64,000 bases of DNA from Sphingobacterium detergens (GCF_003610355.1 NZ_RAPY01000001.1:1850400-1914399); one strand, 5' to 3'; positions 9,370-18,368 are shown, counted from the stretch's first letter. The notes: generated from the sequence alone by a model not told the origin. Made by a program: numbers and translations.

Positions 9370-10102
9370 AGTCGTTATCATTGATGATGAACCCTTAGCA
9401 CGCTCCATTATTGCGGGCTATTTAAAAAATGAAGCTGATGTAACCATTATGGCTGAGTGTGGAGATGGTTTTGAAGGCGTTAAAGCGATCCAGATACATG
9501 AACCTGATCTGGTTTTTTTGGATGTCCAAATGCCTAAATTGACTGGTTTTGAAATGCTCGAGCTGGTGGACAACCCTCCTGCCGTTATTTTCACCACAGC
9601 ATTTGACGAATATGCGTTAAAGGCCTTTGAAAAGAATGCACTGGATTATCTGCTAAAACCGGTCTCCCCGACACGTTTCAAAAAAGCATTGGAAAAGTTT
9701 AGATCCAGCTATTCTGCACCCGAAAAGAAAGCCCAACCTAACTATGAGGTCCTCGCTGCACAAGACGAAACAAAGATCGACCGTATCGTTGTCAAAACAG
9801 GTACACAAATCAAAATAATCCCTATAGATACAGTCAAATACCTGGAGTCTTATGATGACTACGTAAAAATTCATACCAAAGATGGCATGTACCTCAAAAA
9901 TAAGACCATGGCATTTTTTGAAAAATCCCTAGATCCAAATCAGTTTGTACGTATCCATCGTTCGTTTATCATCAAAGTTGATCAATTAGCTAAATTGGAG
10001 CCCTATGAAAAGGACTCTTATATTGCTGCACTGATCTCTGGTGAGAAGCTCAATATCAGTAAATCAGGCTATGCCCGATTAAAACAATTGATTGGAATTT
10101 AA
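9362..10102 (+). CDS. LytTR-family response regulator
   Basis: A 246-residue two-component regulator: receiver domain (1-120) with acidic pocket DDE at 8-10, phospho-acceptor Asp54 in VFLDVQMP, Thr in FTTAFDEYA and Lys in LLKPVSP, then a LytTR DNA-binding domain (about 140-246, with VRIHRSFIIKVDQL). It is paired with the preceding kinase, with which it overlaps by 8 bases. LytTR regulators commonly control exported or envelope functions. Confidence 0.94.
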   Translation: MIKVVIIDDEPLARSIIAGYLKNEADVTIMAECGDGFEGVKAIQIHEPDLVFLDVQMPKLTGFEMLELVDNPPAVIFTTAFDEYALKAFEKNALDYLLKPVSPTRFKKALEKFRSSYSAPEKKAQPNYEVLAAQDETKIDRIVVKTGTQIKIIPIDTVKYLESYDDYVKIHTKDGMYLKNKTMAFFEKSLDPNQFVRIHRSFIIKVDQLAKLEPYEKDSYIAALISGEKLNISKSGYARLKQLIGI

Positions 10103-10118
10103 ACATTCCGTAGATTTG
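10088..10118 (+). promoter_or_regulatory. Promoter of the serine hydrolase gene
   Basis: TTG (10088-10090), 20 bases, TAGATTTG (10111-10118). It overlaps the end of the response regulator gene and places the hydrolase start codon about 10 bases downstream. Confidence 0.6.
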
Positions 10119-10127
10119 TGCCTAACA

Positions 10128-11576
10128 ATGGTTATGAAACATTTTTTTACAGCAATATTGTTGGGCATCACATCTTACTCCTTTGCTCAGACAAATCAAG
10201 CGGAACAGATCAACAAAGGAGTTTACAATCGATTGGAATTTTTCATCAATTCCCAGATGACAGACTCTGCCTATAATCTAGCGAGCGACTCCTATAAACA
10301 ACAATATAGTCTTCCAAAGTTTACACAGATGCTGCGGCAGATCTACCCTTTGGGAAGGATCAAAAGTTCGGATATCACTAATTTCGAAAAAGGTACAGCA
10401 ACCTATCGTCTGGATTTTGATAATCAGGCTTATGAAGTGTTGTTTGCGACAGATTCGACACTCAAGTTTAACACCCTACACTTTAGTCAGCTGAACGAAC
10501 CTACAGCGGACAAAAATATCGCTGAGAAACCTATTGAGACGACGGTCACTTCAAAAGCTGTCGACAAAGAGGATTTTTTCATCGATTCTGTTGCCAATTC
10601 TTACTTAAAACAACAAAACACACAGTCGCTTGCGATAGGTATTATTAAAAATGGGCAGTCGAAAACCTATTTTTACGGCGAGACTGCAAAAGGTAACCAA
10701 ACATTACCGACAAAAACCTCGCCCTATGAAATTGGTTCACTCAGCAAAGTCTTTACAGCGATCCTATTATCAAATCTTGTTGAGGAAGGAACAATTACCT
10801 TGGACCAACCTATATCATTATTCCTTCCAGATACACTGAAAAAGAATGCGGACCTGGCGAAGATAACTTTTCAAATGTTAGCCAACCATACTTCGGGATT
10901 TCCACGACTTCCCGACAATTTTGATAAAGTAAAGGGATATAATGAAAACGATCCTTACAAAGGATACGATAAAAAAGCACTCTATAGTTATTTATCCAGT
11001 TTCAAAAACAAAAAAACACCGGGCGAGGAATACGAGTACAGCAACTTGGGTTATGCCATATTAGGTGATATCATCTGTAGTATCTACAAAAAGCCTTATG
11101 AACAGATTGTTCGTGAAATCATCTTCAAACCACTCGATATGAATAATACCTTTCAGGTATTAGACCCTAAAAGAAAAGATACTTTTAAAGTATACAATAA
11201 AGAAGGGCAAGAAGTAACTCCTTGGTCTTTTGACACTTTTAGTGCTGCTGGTGGATTAAAATCAACCGTGGAAGATCTGCTTAAATTTGTAAATGCACAG
11301 TTTAAGATGCCACAGAGCCCACTAGAGAATGCGATGGCCAACACGAAATTATTTACTTTCTTTCTCCCTCCTGATACGGACTTGGGATTGGCATGGCACA
11401 TGAACCTACTTGATGATCTTACTTTTTATTGGCACAATGGTGGCACAGCAGGAAGCAGTTCCTACCTCGCCTTGTCTCCTGATAAAAAAAGTGCTGTTAT
11501 CATCTTGTCCAATACTGCAATCTCTGTCGATGATAAAGGGAAAAGCATTTTGGACAATCTACTTCACACAAAATAA
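10128..11576 (+). CDS. Secreted beta-lactamase-family serine hydrolase
   Basis: An exported protein of about 482 residues. A signal peptide (MVMKHFFTAILLGITSYSFAQ) is followed by an NTF2-like/DUF3887-type domain (about 25-130) and a class C beta-lactamase/D-alanyl-D-alanine-peptidase-like domain. That domain has the SxxK motif in GSLSKVFTA, the YxN motif in YSNLGYAILG and the HNGG motif that replaces KTG. Family members act on peptidoglycan peptides, D-amino acid esters or beta-lactams; no particular substrate can be assigned. I chose ATG 10128 (10134 is equally possible) because the longer frame starts with TTG before the promoter. It follows the regulator gene, which suggests an envelope-stress function. 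Confidence 0.85.
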   Translation: MVMKHFFTAILLGITSYSFAQTNQAEQINKGVYNRLEFFINSQMTDSAYNLASDSYKQQYSLPKFTQMLRQIYPLGRIKSSDITNFEKGTATYRLDFDNQAYEVLFATDSTLKFNTLHFSQLNEPTADKNIAEKPIETTVTSKAVDKEDFFIDSVANSYLKQQNTQSLAIGIIKNGQSKTYFYGETAKGNQTLPTKTSPYEIGSLSKVFTAILLSNLVEEGTITLDQPISLFLPDTLKKNADLAKITFQMLANHTSGFPRLPDNFDKVKGYNENDPYKGYDKKALYSYLSSFKNKKTPGEEYEYSNLGYAILGDIICSIYKKPYEQIVREIIFKPLDMNNTFQVLDPKRKDTFKVYNKEGQEVTPWSFDTFSAAGGLKSTVEDLLKFVNAQFKMPQSPLENAMANTKLFTFFLPPDTDLGLAWHMNLLDDLTFYWHNGGTAGSSSYLALSPDKKSAVIILSNTAISVDDKGKSILDNLLHTK

Positions 11577-11729
11577 GATCTTCGTGCCTTTTACAGCAAC
11601 CGCGATGAAAATTCACTGCAGGTTGTTTCAGGCAAATAAACCGCGTGTAGTAAGCGCATTGGTACCGTAAAGAAAGCATACGAATCAATAAAAAAGCTCT
11701 TCAAAAAGAAAGCAAAATACTATTATCAG

Positions 11730-11761
11730 AGCTATATCGAAACAACGATATAGCTTTTTTT
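11730..11761 (+). terminator. Terminator after the serine hydrolase
   Basis: GCTATATCG/CGATATAGC perfect stem followed by seven T. Confidence 0.9.
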
Positions 11762-11788
11762 GTTGTTATAAAAAGGGTTAATTTTTTG

Positions 11789-11819
11789 TTGTTACACAAG
11801 CTGTTAACCATTAACTTTG
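11789..11819 (+). promoter_or_regulatory. Promoter of the 2-hydroxyacid dehydrogenase gene
   Basis: TTG (11789-11791), 20 bases, TAACTTTG (11812-11819). It leaves a leader of about 65 bases before ATG 11892. Confidence 0.6.
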
Positions 11820-11891
11820 ATTAACAGCCCAAATAAACTGGGCACTCATAATTTTATTTTACAACAGGCTCCACGACAGCGTTACATTTAC

Positions 11892-12866
11892 ATGAAGATA
11901 TTTATCACGAAACGAATCCCACAAAAAGGTATTGACCTATTAACGGCTGCCGGACATGAGGTAGTAATACATGACTCTGCTACCCCACTATCCCCTACCG
12001 AACTTATCCAGGCAGGACAACAGGTCGATTATGTATTAAATGGTGGTATGCAAAAGTTTGACGAAGAATTTTTCCAAAACTGCCCCAATCTTAAAGCGTT
12101 ATCCCTTATGAGTGTAGGTTATGATAACGTTGACATCCCTGCAGCAACGAAATATAGTATCCCTGTGAGCAATACACCAGGAGTTCTTTCTGGCGCTACA
12201 GCTGATGTTGCTTTTCTATTGATGTTGGCCGTTTCCAGGAAAGCTTTCTTCAACCACAAGCAGATTTTGCAAGGCCAATGGAAAGGTTTCGACCCTACAG
12301 CGCATCTGGGTATCGAACTCAACAATAAAACATTGGGTATCTATGGGCTTGGACGGATCGGTCTTGAATTTGCCCGCAAAGCAAGGGCCGCCTATAATAT
12401 GGAAATCATTTATTATAACCGTGGGCGGAACTTGGAAGCCGAACGGATCTTGGGAGCGAGATATGTTAATTTTGATGATCTGCTAACCCAAAGTGATGTG
12501 CTTTCCATTCACGCTGCACTCACAGCGGAGACATCCAATAGGTTTAATCGGGATACATTTAAGCGCATGAAAAACTCCGCGATTCTGGTCAACACGGCAC
12601 GTGGCGGATTAGTGCAGGAGGAAGACCTCGCCAATGCTTTACGCACAGGAGAATTATGGGGAGCGGGACTCGATGTCACAAACCCTGAACCCATGGCTGC
12701 AGATAACCCACTACTGAATCTTGAAAATGTCTGCATTCTACCTCATATCGGATCCGCAACTGTGGAAACCAGAGACAATATGGCTCTAATGGCAGCAAGC
12801 AATTTATTGGCAGCGATCAAAGGTGAAAAGATGCCACAAACTATCAATCCAGAAGTCTATAAATGA
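11892..12866 (+). CDS. D-2-hydroxyacid dehydrogenase (glycerate dehydrogenase-like)
   Basis: A 324-residue NAD(P)-dependent D-isomer-specific 2-hydroxyacid dehydrogenase, closest by eye to glyoxylate/hydroxypyruvate reductases. Diagnostic elements are the nucleotide-binding GLGRIGLEFARKA, the catalytic Arg in NTARGGLV, the Glu in DVTNPEP and the His in LPHIGSATVETR. The start MKIFITKRIPQKG is chosen because the longer frame begins inside the promoter with TTG. The next gene starts at the stop codon (ATGA overlap), so the two are translationally coupled. Confidence 0.9.
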   Translation: MKIFITKRIPQKGIDLLTAAGHEVVIHDSATPLSPTELIQAGQQVDYVLNGGMQKFDEEFFQNCPNLKALSLMSVGYDNVDIPAATKYSIPVSNTPGVLSGATADVAFLLMLAVSRKAFFNHKQILQGQWKGFDPTAHLGIELNNKTLGIYGLGRIGLEFARKARAAYNMEIIYYNRGRNLEAERILGARYVNFDDLLTQSDVLSIHAALTAETSNRFNRDTFKRMKNSAILVNTARGGLVQEEDLANALRTGELWGAGLDVTNPEPMAADNPLLNLENVCILPHIGSATVETRDNMALMAASNLLAAIKGEKMPQTINPEVYK

Positions 12867-13015
12867 AACGATATTTCTTTCAGTTCCTGAATAAGCTCAA
12901 TAAAGCCATCCTTCCCAAATATGGGAAGCAGGATCCCCTTAAACTAAAAAAGTACCAGCAGGCTATATTAGCCTACCGGTACTTTATACTTATTCGTGCC
13001 CTGGCAGATGATTAA
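12863..13015 (+). CDS. Conserved-looking 50-residue basic protein
   Basis: Starts MKRYFFQFLNKLNKAILPKY and ends IRALADD. It is strongly basic and amphipathic. From memory, very similar 45-60-residue proteins are common in Bacteroidota and are often labelled SsrA-binding protein without real evidence; that label should not be trusted. Its ATG overlaps the dehydrogenase stop (ATGA) and its stop overlaps the convergent mscS stop by 4 bases, so the whole interval is coding on one strand or the other. Function unknown. Confidence 0.7.
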   Translation: MKRYFFQFLNKLNKAILPKYGKQDPLKLKKYQQAILAYRYFILIRALADD

Positions 13016-13878
13016 GCGTCTGCTTTGGCCGGACTTCCCTGATCATTTGCATTAGGGACAATACTAATCTGTGTTGGATTCGGAGCTACACTCATATCGT
13101 TTCGTTCTAATTCCAACATAATTTTTTCCTGCATAGAATTTCTTGCTGGCCAGTAATGTTCCCGTTTGGTCCATGCGCGCACCGTCAATACAATTGCGCT
13201 GTTTCCCAACTCTTTGACAAACACCGTCGGTTCAGGTGTTGTTAGCACATTTTCATTGGAGCGAAGCACTCTGAGAATGATCTCTTTTGCATCTTTTATA
13301 TTTTTGTCATAAGATATGCTCACCGTGTATTCAAACATCCGTTGAACGATTTTTGTATAATTCTTGATCACCGAATTAGCTAATGGACCATTCGGACTAA
13401 AGATCCGTACGCCATCGTCACCAATCAATGTTGAATATAATATATCAATGCGCTCGACAGTTCCGGCCGTACCATTCGCACTTGAGATATAGTCACCGAC
13501 CTCAAAAGGTCTAAACATCAGGATCAACACCCCACCGGCAAAGTTACTTAGACTTCCCTGAAGTGCCATACCTACAGCCAAACCAAAGGCAGACAATGCC
13601 GCTATAAAGGAGGTGGTCTGTATACCAATCTGACTGGCAACGGTCAATAGCAACATCACCCACATCACAATCCTCACAATACTCGAGATAAATGCACGTA
13701 TTGAAGGATCAACATTTCTCTTCTCAAAACGCTTGTGCAATAATCGGTTAACCAGATCGATAACATATTTACCAATAATCAATAAAATAATACCACCTAT
13801 AATACTTGGTATTGAATCAATGACGATATCGGTCAATCGTCCAAATCTAGTCCCTAGACTATTTAAATTACTTTCCAT
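13012..13878 (-). CDS. MscS-type mechanosensitive channel
   Basis: A 288-residue inner-membrane channel that opens under membrane tension to release solutes. Three membrane helices (about 20-42, 65-85, 92-125) are visible. The third is the pore helix, with the Ala/Gly-rich AFGLAVGMALQGSLSNFAGG. It is followed by the beta domain (FRPFEVGDYI, then GTVERIDILYSTLI) and an alpha/beta C-terminal domain. The size matches E. coli MscS (286). The gene is alone on its strand. Confidence 0.94.
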   Translation of the reverse strand: MESNLNSLGTRFGRLTDIVIDSIPSIIGGIILLIIGKYVIDLVNRLLHKRFEKRNVDPSIRAFISSIVRIVMWVMLLLTVASQIGIQTTSFIAALSAFGLAVGMALQGSLSNFAGGVLILMFRPFEVGDYISSANGTAGTVERIDILYSTLIGDDGVRIFSPNGPLANSVIKNYTKIVQRMFEYTVSISYDKNIKDAKEIILRVLRSNENVLTTPEPTVFVKELGNSAIVLTVRAWTKREHYWPARNSMQEKIMLELERNDMSVAPNPTQISIVPNANDQGSPAKADA

Positions 13879-14013
13879 GTTTATTAAATATATTTCAACG
13901 CTTTTTGGAACAAGGATTGTTCCAACATCCCCACTTAGTATTCAAAATATTAAAATCGTTGAAAAGTACCACAAAAGACCAAATTAACACCACTATAAAA
14001 AGAATATTTGAGC

Positions 14014-14021
14014 TAACTTTG
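14014..14021 (+). promoter_or_regulatory. -7 box directly before the araC-type gene
   Basis: TAACTTTG ends 4 bases before the ATG at 14026, so the mRNA would be leaderless or nearly so. Confidence 0.55.
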
Positions 14022-14025
14022 TAAT

Positions 14026-14892
14026 ATGAATAGAAAAAACACCATTCCCATTATAGATAGTTGCAGTCTCGACCTCAACAATAAAACAACTATCCATATT
14101 GATGACTTAAGTGATTACGTCATCAAGCACAGTAATATGGTGTTTCCTCACAAGCACAATTTTTTTCATTTTGTATTATTTACGAAAGGTTCAGGTGATC
14201 ACATCATCGATTTCAATCATTATAAAATTAAACCCTTTCAAATCTACTTCATGGTACCTGGTCAAGTGCATACCTGGAATTTTGTTGGCGATGAGGGGGG
14301 CTATGTCGTCAATTTTTCGGTGGACTATTTCCAATCGTTTTTATTACGTACAGATTATCTGGAGCGTTTCAGTTTTTTACAAGGTAAAATTGAGCACTTA
14401 ATTTTTGAACTGGAGGGGCCTTGCCGCGCTCAGGCGACGAATATTCTGGACGAGATCTTATCGGCTAAGTCCAGCGGTCTATCCGAAGATTATATCCGTA
14501 CACTGCTGCTCCAATTTCTACTATATGTCTCCATTTGTTCTGAAAAAGAACAAAAAGACGGAAGCAACCCCTATAATCATAAAATATTCAATAGCTTTCA
14601 ACAATTGGTTGAACAACAGTTTAAATCTACCAAATTACCGAGTGTATATGCGGATCAACTATTTATCACCCCAAATCACTTGAATGCGATCTGTAAATCC
14701 TATATCGGCCAGTCCGCTGGAGAGATCATCCGCAACCGGATTGTCCTGGAAGCAAAGCGACTGTTAATTAATCGAAATTTAAATATCACTGAAATTGCAA
14801 ATGAATTGCAATTTAAGGACAACTCTTATTTCACCAAATTTTTTAAAAAATCCACTGATCTCACACCCGAGGAGTTCAGAAAACAACTATAA
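14026..14892 (+). CDS. AraC-family transcriptional regulator
   Basis: A 288-residue regulator with an N-terminal cupin-like sensing domain (about 20-150, with FPHKHNFFHFVLFTKGSG and PGQVHTW) and a C-terminal double helix-turn-helix (about 190-288, with LNITEIANELQFKDNSYFTKFFKK). The ligand is unknown. The next gene starts 2 bases after its stop, so it is co-transcribed with the DUF983 gene and possibly the cysteine desulfurase. Confidence 0.92.
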   Translation: MNRKNTIPIIDSCSLDLNNKTTIHIDDLSDYVIKHSNMVFPHKHNFFHFVLFTKGSGDHIIDFNHYKIKPFQIYFMVPGQVHTWNFVGDEGGYVVNFSVDYFQSFLLRTDYLERFSFLQGKIEHLIFELEGPCRAQATNILDEILSAKSSGLSEDYIRTLLLQFLLYVSICSEKEQKDGSNPYNHKIFNSFQQLVEQQFKSTKLPSVYADQLFITPNHLNAICKSYIGQSAGEIIRNRIVLEAKRLLINRNLNITEIANELQFKDNSYFTKFFKKSTDLTPEEFRKQL

Positions 14893-14894
14893 CT

Positions 14895-15320
14895 ATGGAA
14901 GAAGTTAAATACGAATTATCGGAATTCAAAGCTGCATGGCAAGCAAAATGTCCAAGATGTAGAGTCGGCCATGTATATAAAGGCCCTGCCTATGGTCTAA
15001 AGGTTCAAAAGATGAATAGTCATTGTGAATATTGCGGTCTCCGTTATGAGCGCGAACCGGGTTATTTCTATGGTGCCATGTATGTCACCTATGCATTTGC
15101 CATCGCAGAGATGGTGACGGCCTGTATGGCAACTTACATCCTTACCGGAAATGACTCATCCTTCATTCTTTATGCAACTGTTGCTATATTAAGCGTTGTG
15201 TTGATGTCTCCCTTCAATTACAGATATTCACGCGTGATTTTGATGTATTGGTTGACACCGGGACTACGCTATGATCCCAATGTCAAAAAGAAGGAAGTTG
15301 ATGTGAAAGCTTCTGCATAA
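14895..15320 (+). CDS. DUF983 membrane protein
   Basis: A 141-residue protein with two CxxC pairs forming a zinc-ribbon-like head (CPRC near residue 20 and CEYC near residue 42), then GYFYGAMYV and two membrane helices (about 58-80 and 86-104). DUF983 proteins are widespread in Bacteroidota and Alphaproteobacteria, and their function is unknown. Coupled to the upstream regulator (2-base gap). Confidence 0.85.
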   Translation: MEEVKYELSEFKAAWQAKCPRCRVGHVYKGPAYGLKVQKMNSHCEYCGLRYEREPGYFYGAMYVTYAFAIAEMVTACMATYILTGNDSSFILYATVAILSVVLMSPFNYRYSRVILMYWLTPGLRYDPNVKKKEVDVKASA

Positions 15321-15340
15321 ACACCATTATCCTTATCTTT

Positions 15341-16525
15341 ATGCTGATGAAGGATACCATATATTTGGACAATAATGCAACCACCCGAATTTTGGATGAA
15401 GTATGGCAGGAGATGACCCCTTATTTCATCCAAAATTATGCAAATGCATCCAGTGTTTATCACCAGATGGGTAGAGCAGCAAATGCAGCGGTTCAACAGA
15501 GCAGAGCGCAAGTCGCCGCAGCTTTAAATTGTACACCAAGGGAAATTTTTTTCAATTCCGGAGCTACCGAAAGCATCAATACCGTACTGCAGGGTGTATT
15601 TGATAAATACCGGTCTCAAGGAAATCATATCATTACAGCCACTACAGAGCATAAAGCAGTATTAAGCTGCTGTGAACAACTGACCAAACAAGGGGCTCAA
15701 ATCACCTATCTTCCTGTTGACAGTCAGGGGCACATAGCCTTGGATGATCTTAAAAATGCCATTACCGCCAAAACCATATTAATCTGTCTGATGGCGGCGA
15801 ATAATGAGACTGGCGTACTGACTGAGATTGAACAGGTGGCCTCCATCTGCCATAAAGAAGATATTCTACTTTTTTGCGACGCCACACAAGCCATCGGAAA
15901 AGTTGCGATCGACCTCCAGCGACTTCCTATTGATCTTTTATGCCTAAGTGCACATAAAATTCATGGTCCAAAAGGAATTGGTGCACTTTATATCCGTCGC
16001 AAATCAAAGCCCATTCAGCTTACTTCATTAATTTTAGGGGGTGGTCAGGAGAATGGTTTTCGGGGTGGCACCTACAATGTTCCGGCCATCGTCGGCTTTG
16101 GAAAGGCGATCTCCATGCTAAGCCCACAAGCCTATAGCAACGTTCGAGCATATCGGGATCTATTGGAAGCCGAGCTAGCTGATATTCCTGAAATTATTAT
16201 ACATGGGCAAAATACTCCCCGATTACCTACGACAAGCTATATCAGTTTCAAACATGTGCTCGCAAGCGAGATTATGACCGCTTGCCCTAGCTTGGCCCTG
16301 TCTTCGGGCTCCGCCTGTGTTACCGGATCAAGGGAACCCTCACATGTACTGCTCGCCATGGGTATAACCAAAGAAGATGCGCTTTCGGCAATCAGATTTA
16401 GCCTAAGTATATTGACCACAGGTGAAGAAATCATACAATGCGCACAATTGATTAAAGAAGCTGTACAAAAAATAAGAGAGCAATCACCCATATGGCAACT
16501 TTATAAGGCCGGTTTGATCAGTTAA
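15341..16525 (+). CDS. Cysteine desulfurase (IscS/NifS family)
   Basis: A 394-residue PLP enzyme that takes sulfur from cysteine for Fe-S clusters and thio-modified tRNA. Its class V aminotransferase fold starts with TIYLDNNATTR. Lys206 in CLSAHKIHGPKG binds PLP. The persulfide Cys is in SSGSACVTGSREPSHVL near residue 330, on the longer loop of group I IscS enzymes. ATG 15347 is an alternative start. An IscA-type gene follows after 80 bases under its own promoter-like sequence. No IscU or SufBCD lies nearby. Confidence 0.93.
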   Translation: MLMKDTIYLDNNATTRILDEVWQEMTPYFIQNYANASSVYHQMGRAANAAVQQSRAQVAAALNCTPREIFFNSGATESINTVLQGVFDKYRSQGNHIITATTEHKAVLSCCEQLTKQGAQITYLPVDSQGHIALDDLKNAITAKTILICLMAANNETGVLTEIEQVASICHKEDILLFCDATQAIGKVAIDLQRLPIDLLCLSAHKIHGPKGIGALYIRRKSKPIQLTSLILGGGQENGFRGGTYNVPAIVGFGKAISMLSPQAYSNVRAYRDLLEAELADIPEIIIHGQNTPRLPTTSYISFKHVLASEIMTACPSLALSSGSACVTGSREPSHVLLAMGITKEDALSAIRFSLSILTTGEEIIQCAQLIKEAVQKIREQSPIWQLYKAGLIS

Positions 16526-16575
16526 TTTATGACATTCTAAAAACTTAAGAGCAGGCGAAATATAGCGAGATTGTA

Positions 16576-16602
16576 TGTATCTTTGTTGTAGACAAAGATA
16601 CA
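16576..16602. promoter_or_regulatory. Perfect palindrome over the iscA-type promoter
   Basis: TGTATCTTTG, 7 bases, CAAAGATACA: a perfect 10-bp inverted repeat whose left arm contains a TAnnTTTG box (16578-16585). It ends 3 bases before the ATG at 16606. It could be an operator or a 5' hairpin. Confidence 0.6.
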
Positions 16603-16605
16603 ACT

Positions 16606-16932
16606 ATGATTACAGTTACTGATAAAGCAAAAACTCGTATCGAGGCAATCATGAAGGATGAGCAATATGACGGCAATTACTTTGTGCGTGTTGCTGTAGA
16701 AAGTGGTGGTTGCTCAGGCTTAAGCTATAAACTGAATTTCGATAATGAGGAAAAAAAGGGAGACCAGTTTTTCGAAGATAAAGGAGTTAAAATCTGTTTG
16801 GATATCAAATCATTCCTCTATTTAGCGGGAACAGAACTTGATTACTCCGATGGGTTGGACGGAAAAGGATTTGAATTTCATAATCCAAATGCAAGCCGTA
16901 CATGTGCCTGTGGCGAGAGCTTCTCGGTATAA
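16606..16932 (+). CDS. IscA/HesB-type iron-sulfur carrier
   Basis: A 108-residue A-type carrier that passes Fe-S clusters to apoproteins. Its three conserved cysteines are Cys36 in GGCSGLSY and Cys100/Cys102 in TCACGESF. Length and motifs match the family. It lies downstream of the cysteine desulfurase gene and is followed by a strong terminator. A perfect palindrome sits just before the start codon and suggests independent regulation. Confidence 0.95.
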   Translation: MITVTDKAKTRIEAIMKDEQYDGNYFVRVAVESGGCSGLSYKLNFDNEEKKGDQFFEDKGVKICLDIKSFLYLAGTELDYSDGLDGKGFEFHNPNASRTCACGESFSV

Positions 16933-16953
16933 CCGGATCCCATTCCATAGAAC

Positions 16954-16989
16954 AAAAAAAGCCCTGAAAATTATTTCAGGGCTTTTTTT
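16954..16989. terminator. Terminator after the IscA-type gene
   Basis: GCCCTGAAA/TTTCAGGGC stem with an A run before and a T run after; it works on both strands. Confidence 0.92.
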
Positions 16990-17184
16990 GTTCTGTCGGG
17001 CGCGTTTAGTTGCACCGACAAATTAATAGTTTAATAATTACATATTGACCTATTCGCTTTTTCTTGTAATATTTATATTTTTTCAACATTTTAATAGATA
17101 AATATCAAAAATAACAACAAAACATATTAGCAAATGATATTTTCATATTTTTGTATCAAATAACTGAATAAGAAAAATGATGCT

Positions 17185-18231
17185 ATGTACAACGATCCGT
17201 ACATAGCTTTTCAATTGACTCATATGGAGGGAAGAAAACTTTTAAATACCGAAGTTGCTATCAGCTTCGTTAAAGATACATTTGTCCAAGAATTAAAAAA
17301 CAAGTTAAATCTGATTCCAATTTCGTCGCCACTGGTGGTCTTGGACGGCACAGGATTAAACGATGATCTGAATGGCATCGAGCGCCCTGTTTCCTTTCCG
17401 ATCAAATCTTTAAATGAAAAACGGGCAGTCGTGGTTCATTCATTGGCAAAATGGAAAAGAGTACGCTTAAAAGAGCTTGAAATGTTACCGGGTGAAGGTA
17501 TTGTCACAGACATGAAAGCCCTTCGTCCGGACGAAGATTACACGCCTATACATTCCATTTATGTGGATCAATGGGACTGGGAAAAAGTAATCGGAAAAGA
17601 TCAGCGTAATTTGGTTCTCCTAAAAGATACGGTACTCAATATATACGAATCACTTCGATTTACAGAATTACAGGTGGAGCGTAAATACCCACAGATAAAA
17701 GCGATCCTTCCGGAGACCATTACATTTATCTCCTCGGAAGAGTTATTGCAAAAATACCCCGACTTAAGTGCCAAAGAACGAGAAAATGCCATCACAAAAG
17801 AACACGGTGCGGTATTTCTGTACGGTATCGGTGGTGCACTCAGCAATGGAGTAGCACATGATGGTCGAGCGGCAGATTACGACGATTGGAGTACTACAAA
17901 TGAAGCTGGCTACAATGGTTTAAATGGTGATATCCTTGTTTGGAATCCAATTTTAAATTCAGCATTCGAACTTTCATCCATGGGTATCCGTGTCGACAAA
18001 ACAGCGTTAGCCCATCAGATGGAAATCAGAAATTGCAGCGAAAAGTCCAAACTGACATTTCACAGCATGCTTCTTAACGATGAATTACCTGAATCTATGG
18101 GCGGTGGTATCGGTCAGTCTCGTGTCTGTATGTTTATGCTTAAGAAACAGCATATCGGCGAAGTGCAGGTCAGTATCTGGGAAGAAGATAAAAAACAAGC
18201 TTTGCGCGAAGAAGGTATTGATATACTCTAA
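17185..18231 (+). CDS. asnA: Aspartate-ammonia ligase
   Basis: Ammonia-dependent asparagine synthetase A, forming asparagine from aspartate, ammonia and ATP. The 348 residues match the family in size. A class II aminoacyl-tRNA synthetase-like core is visible, with VQRN-type and GIGQSRVCM motifs; SMGGGIGQSR near residue 310 forms part of the ATP site. It begins at ATG 17185; two nearby ATGs are out of frame. A TATTTTTG box lies at 17146-17153. It is a single gene with its own terminator. Confidence 0.95.
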   Translation: MYNDPYIAFQLTHMEGRKLLNTEVAISFVKDTFVQELKNKLNLIPISSPLVVLDGTGLNDDLNGIERPVSFPIKSLNEKRAVVVHSLAKWKRVRLKELEMLPGEGIVTDMKALRPDEDYTPIHSIYVDQWDWEKVIGKDQRNLVLLKDTVLNIYESLRFTELQVERKYPQIKAILPETITFISSEELLQKYPDLSAKERENAITKEHGAVFLYGIGGALSNGVAHDGRAADYDDWSTTNEAGYNGLNGDILVWNPILNSAFELSSMGIRVDKTALAHQMEIRNCSEKSKLTFHSMLLNDELPESMGGGIGQSRVCMFMLKKQHIGEVQVSIWEEDKKQALREEGIDIL

Positions 18232-18310
18232 AACAATACCATTAAAGTATAATACATTGGATCATTAAAAAGCATTCTTTGCTATAAAGTCCACTATAAA
18301 AATCTGACAA

Positions 18311-18349
18311 AGGTAATCCATCTGAAAGAGGTGGGTTACCTTTTCGTTT
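18311..18349 (+). terminator. asnA terminator
   Basis: AGGTAATCCATCT/GAGGTGGGTTACCT stem with G-U pairs and a GAAA loop, followed by TTTTCGTTTT. Confidence 0.8.
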
Positions 18350-18356
18350 TAATTAG

Positions 18357-18364
18357 TACTTTTG
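18357..18364 (+). promoter_or_regulatory. -7 box directly before the helicase gene
   Basis: TACTTTTG ends 4 bases before ATG 18369, another leaderless-type arrangement. Confidence 0.5.
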
Positions 18365-18368
18365 TGCT

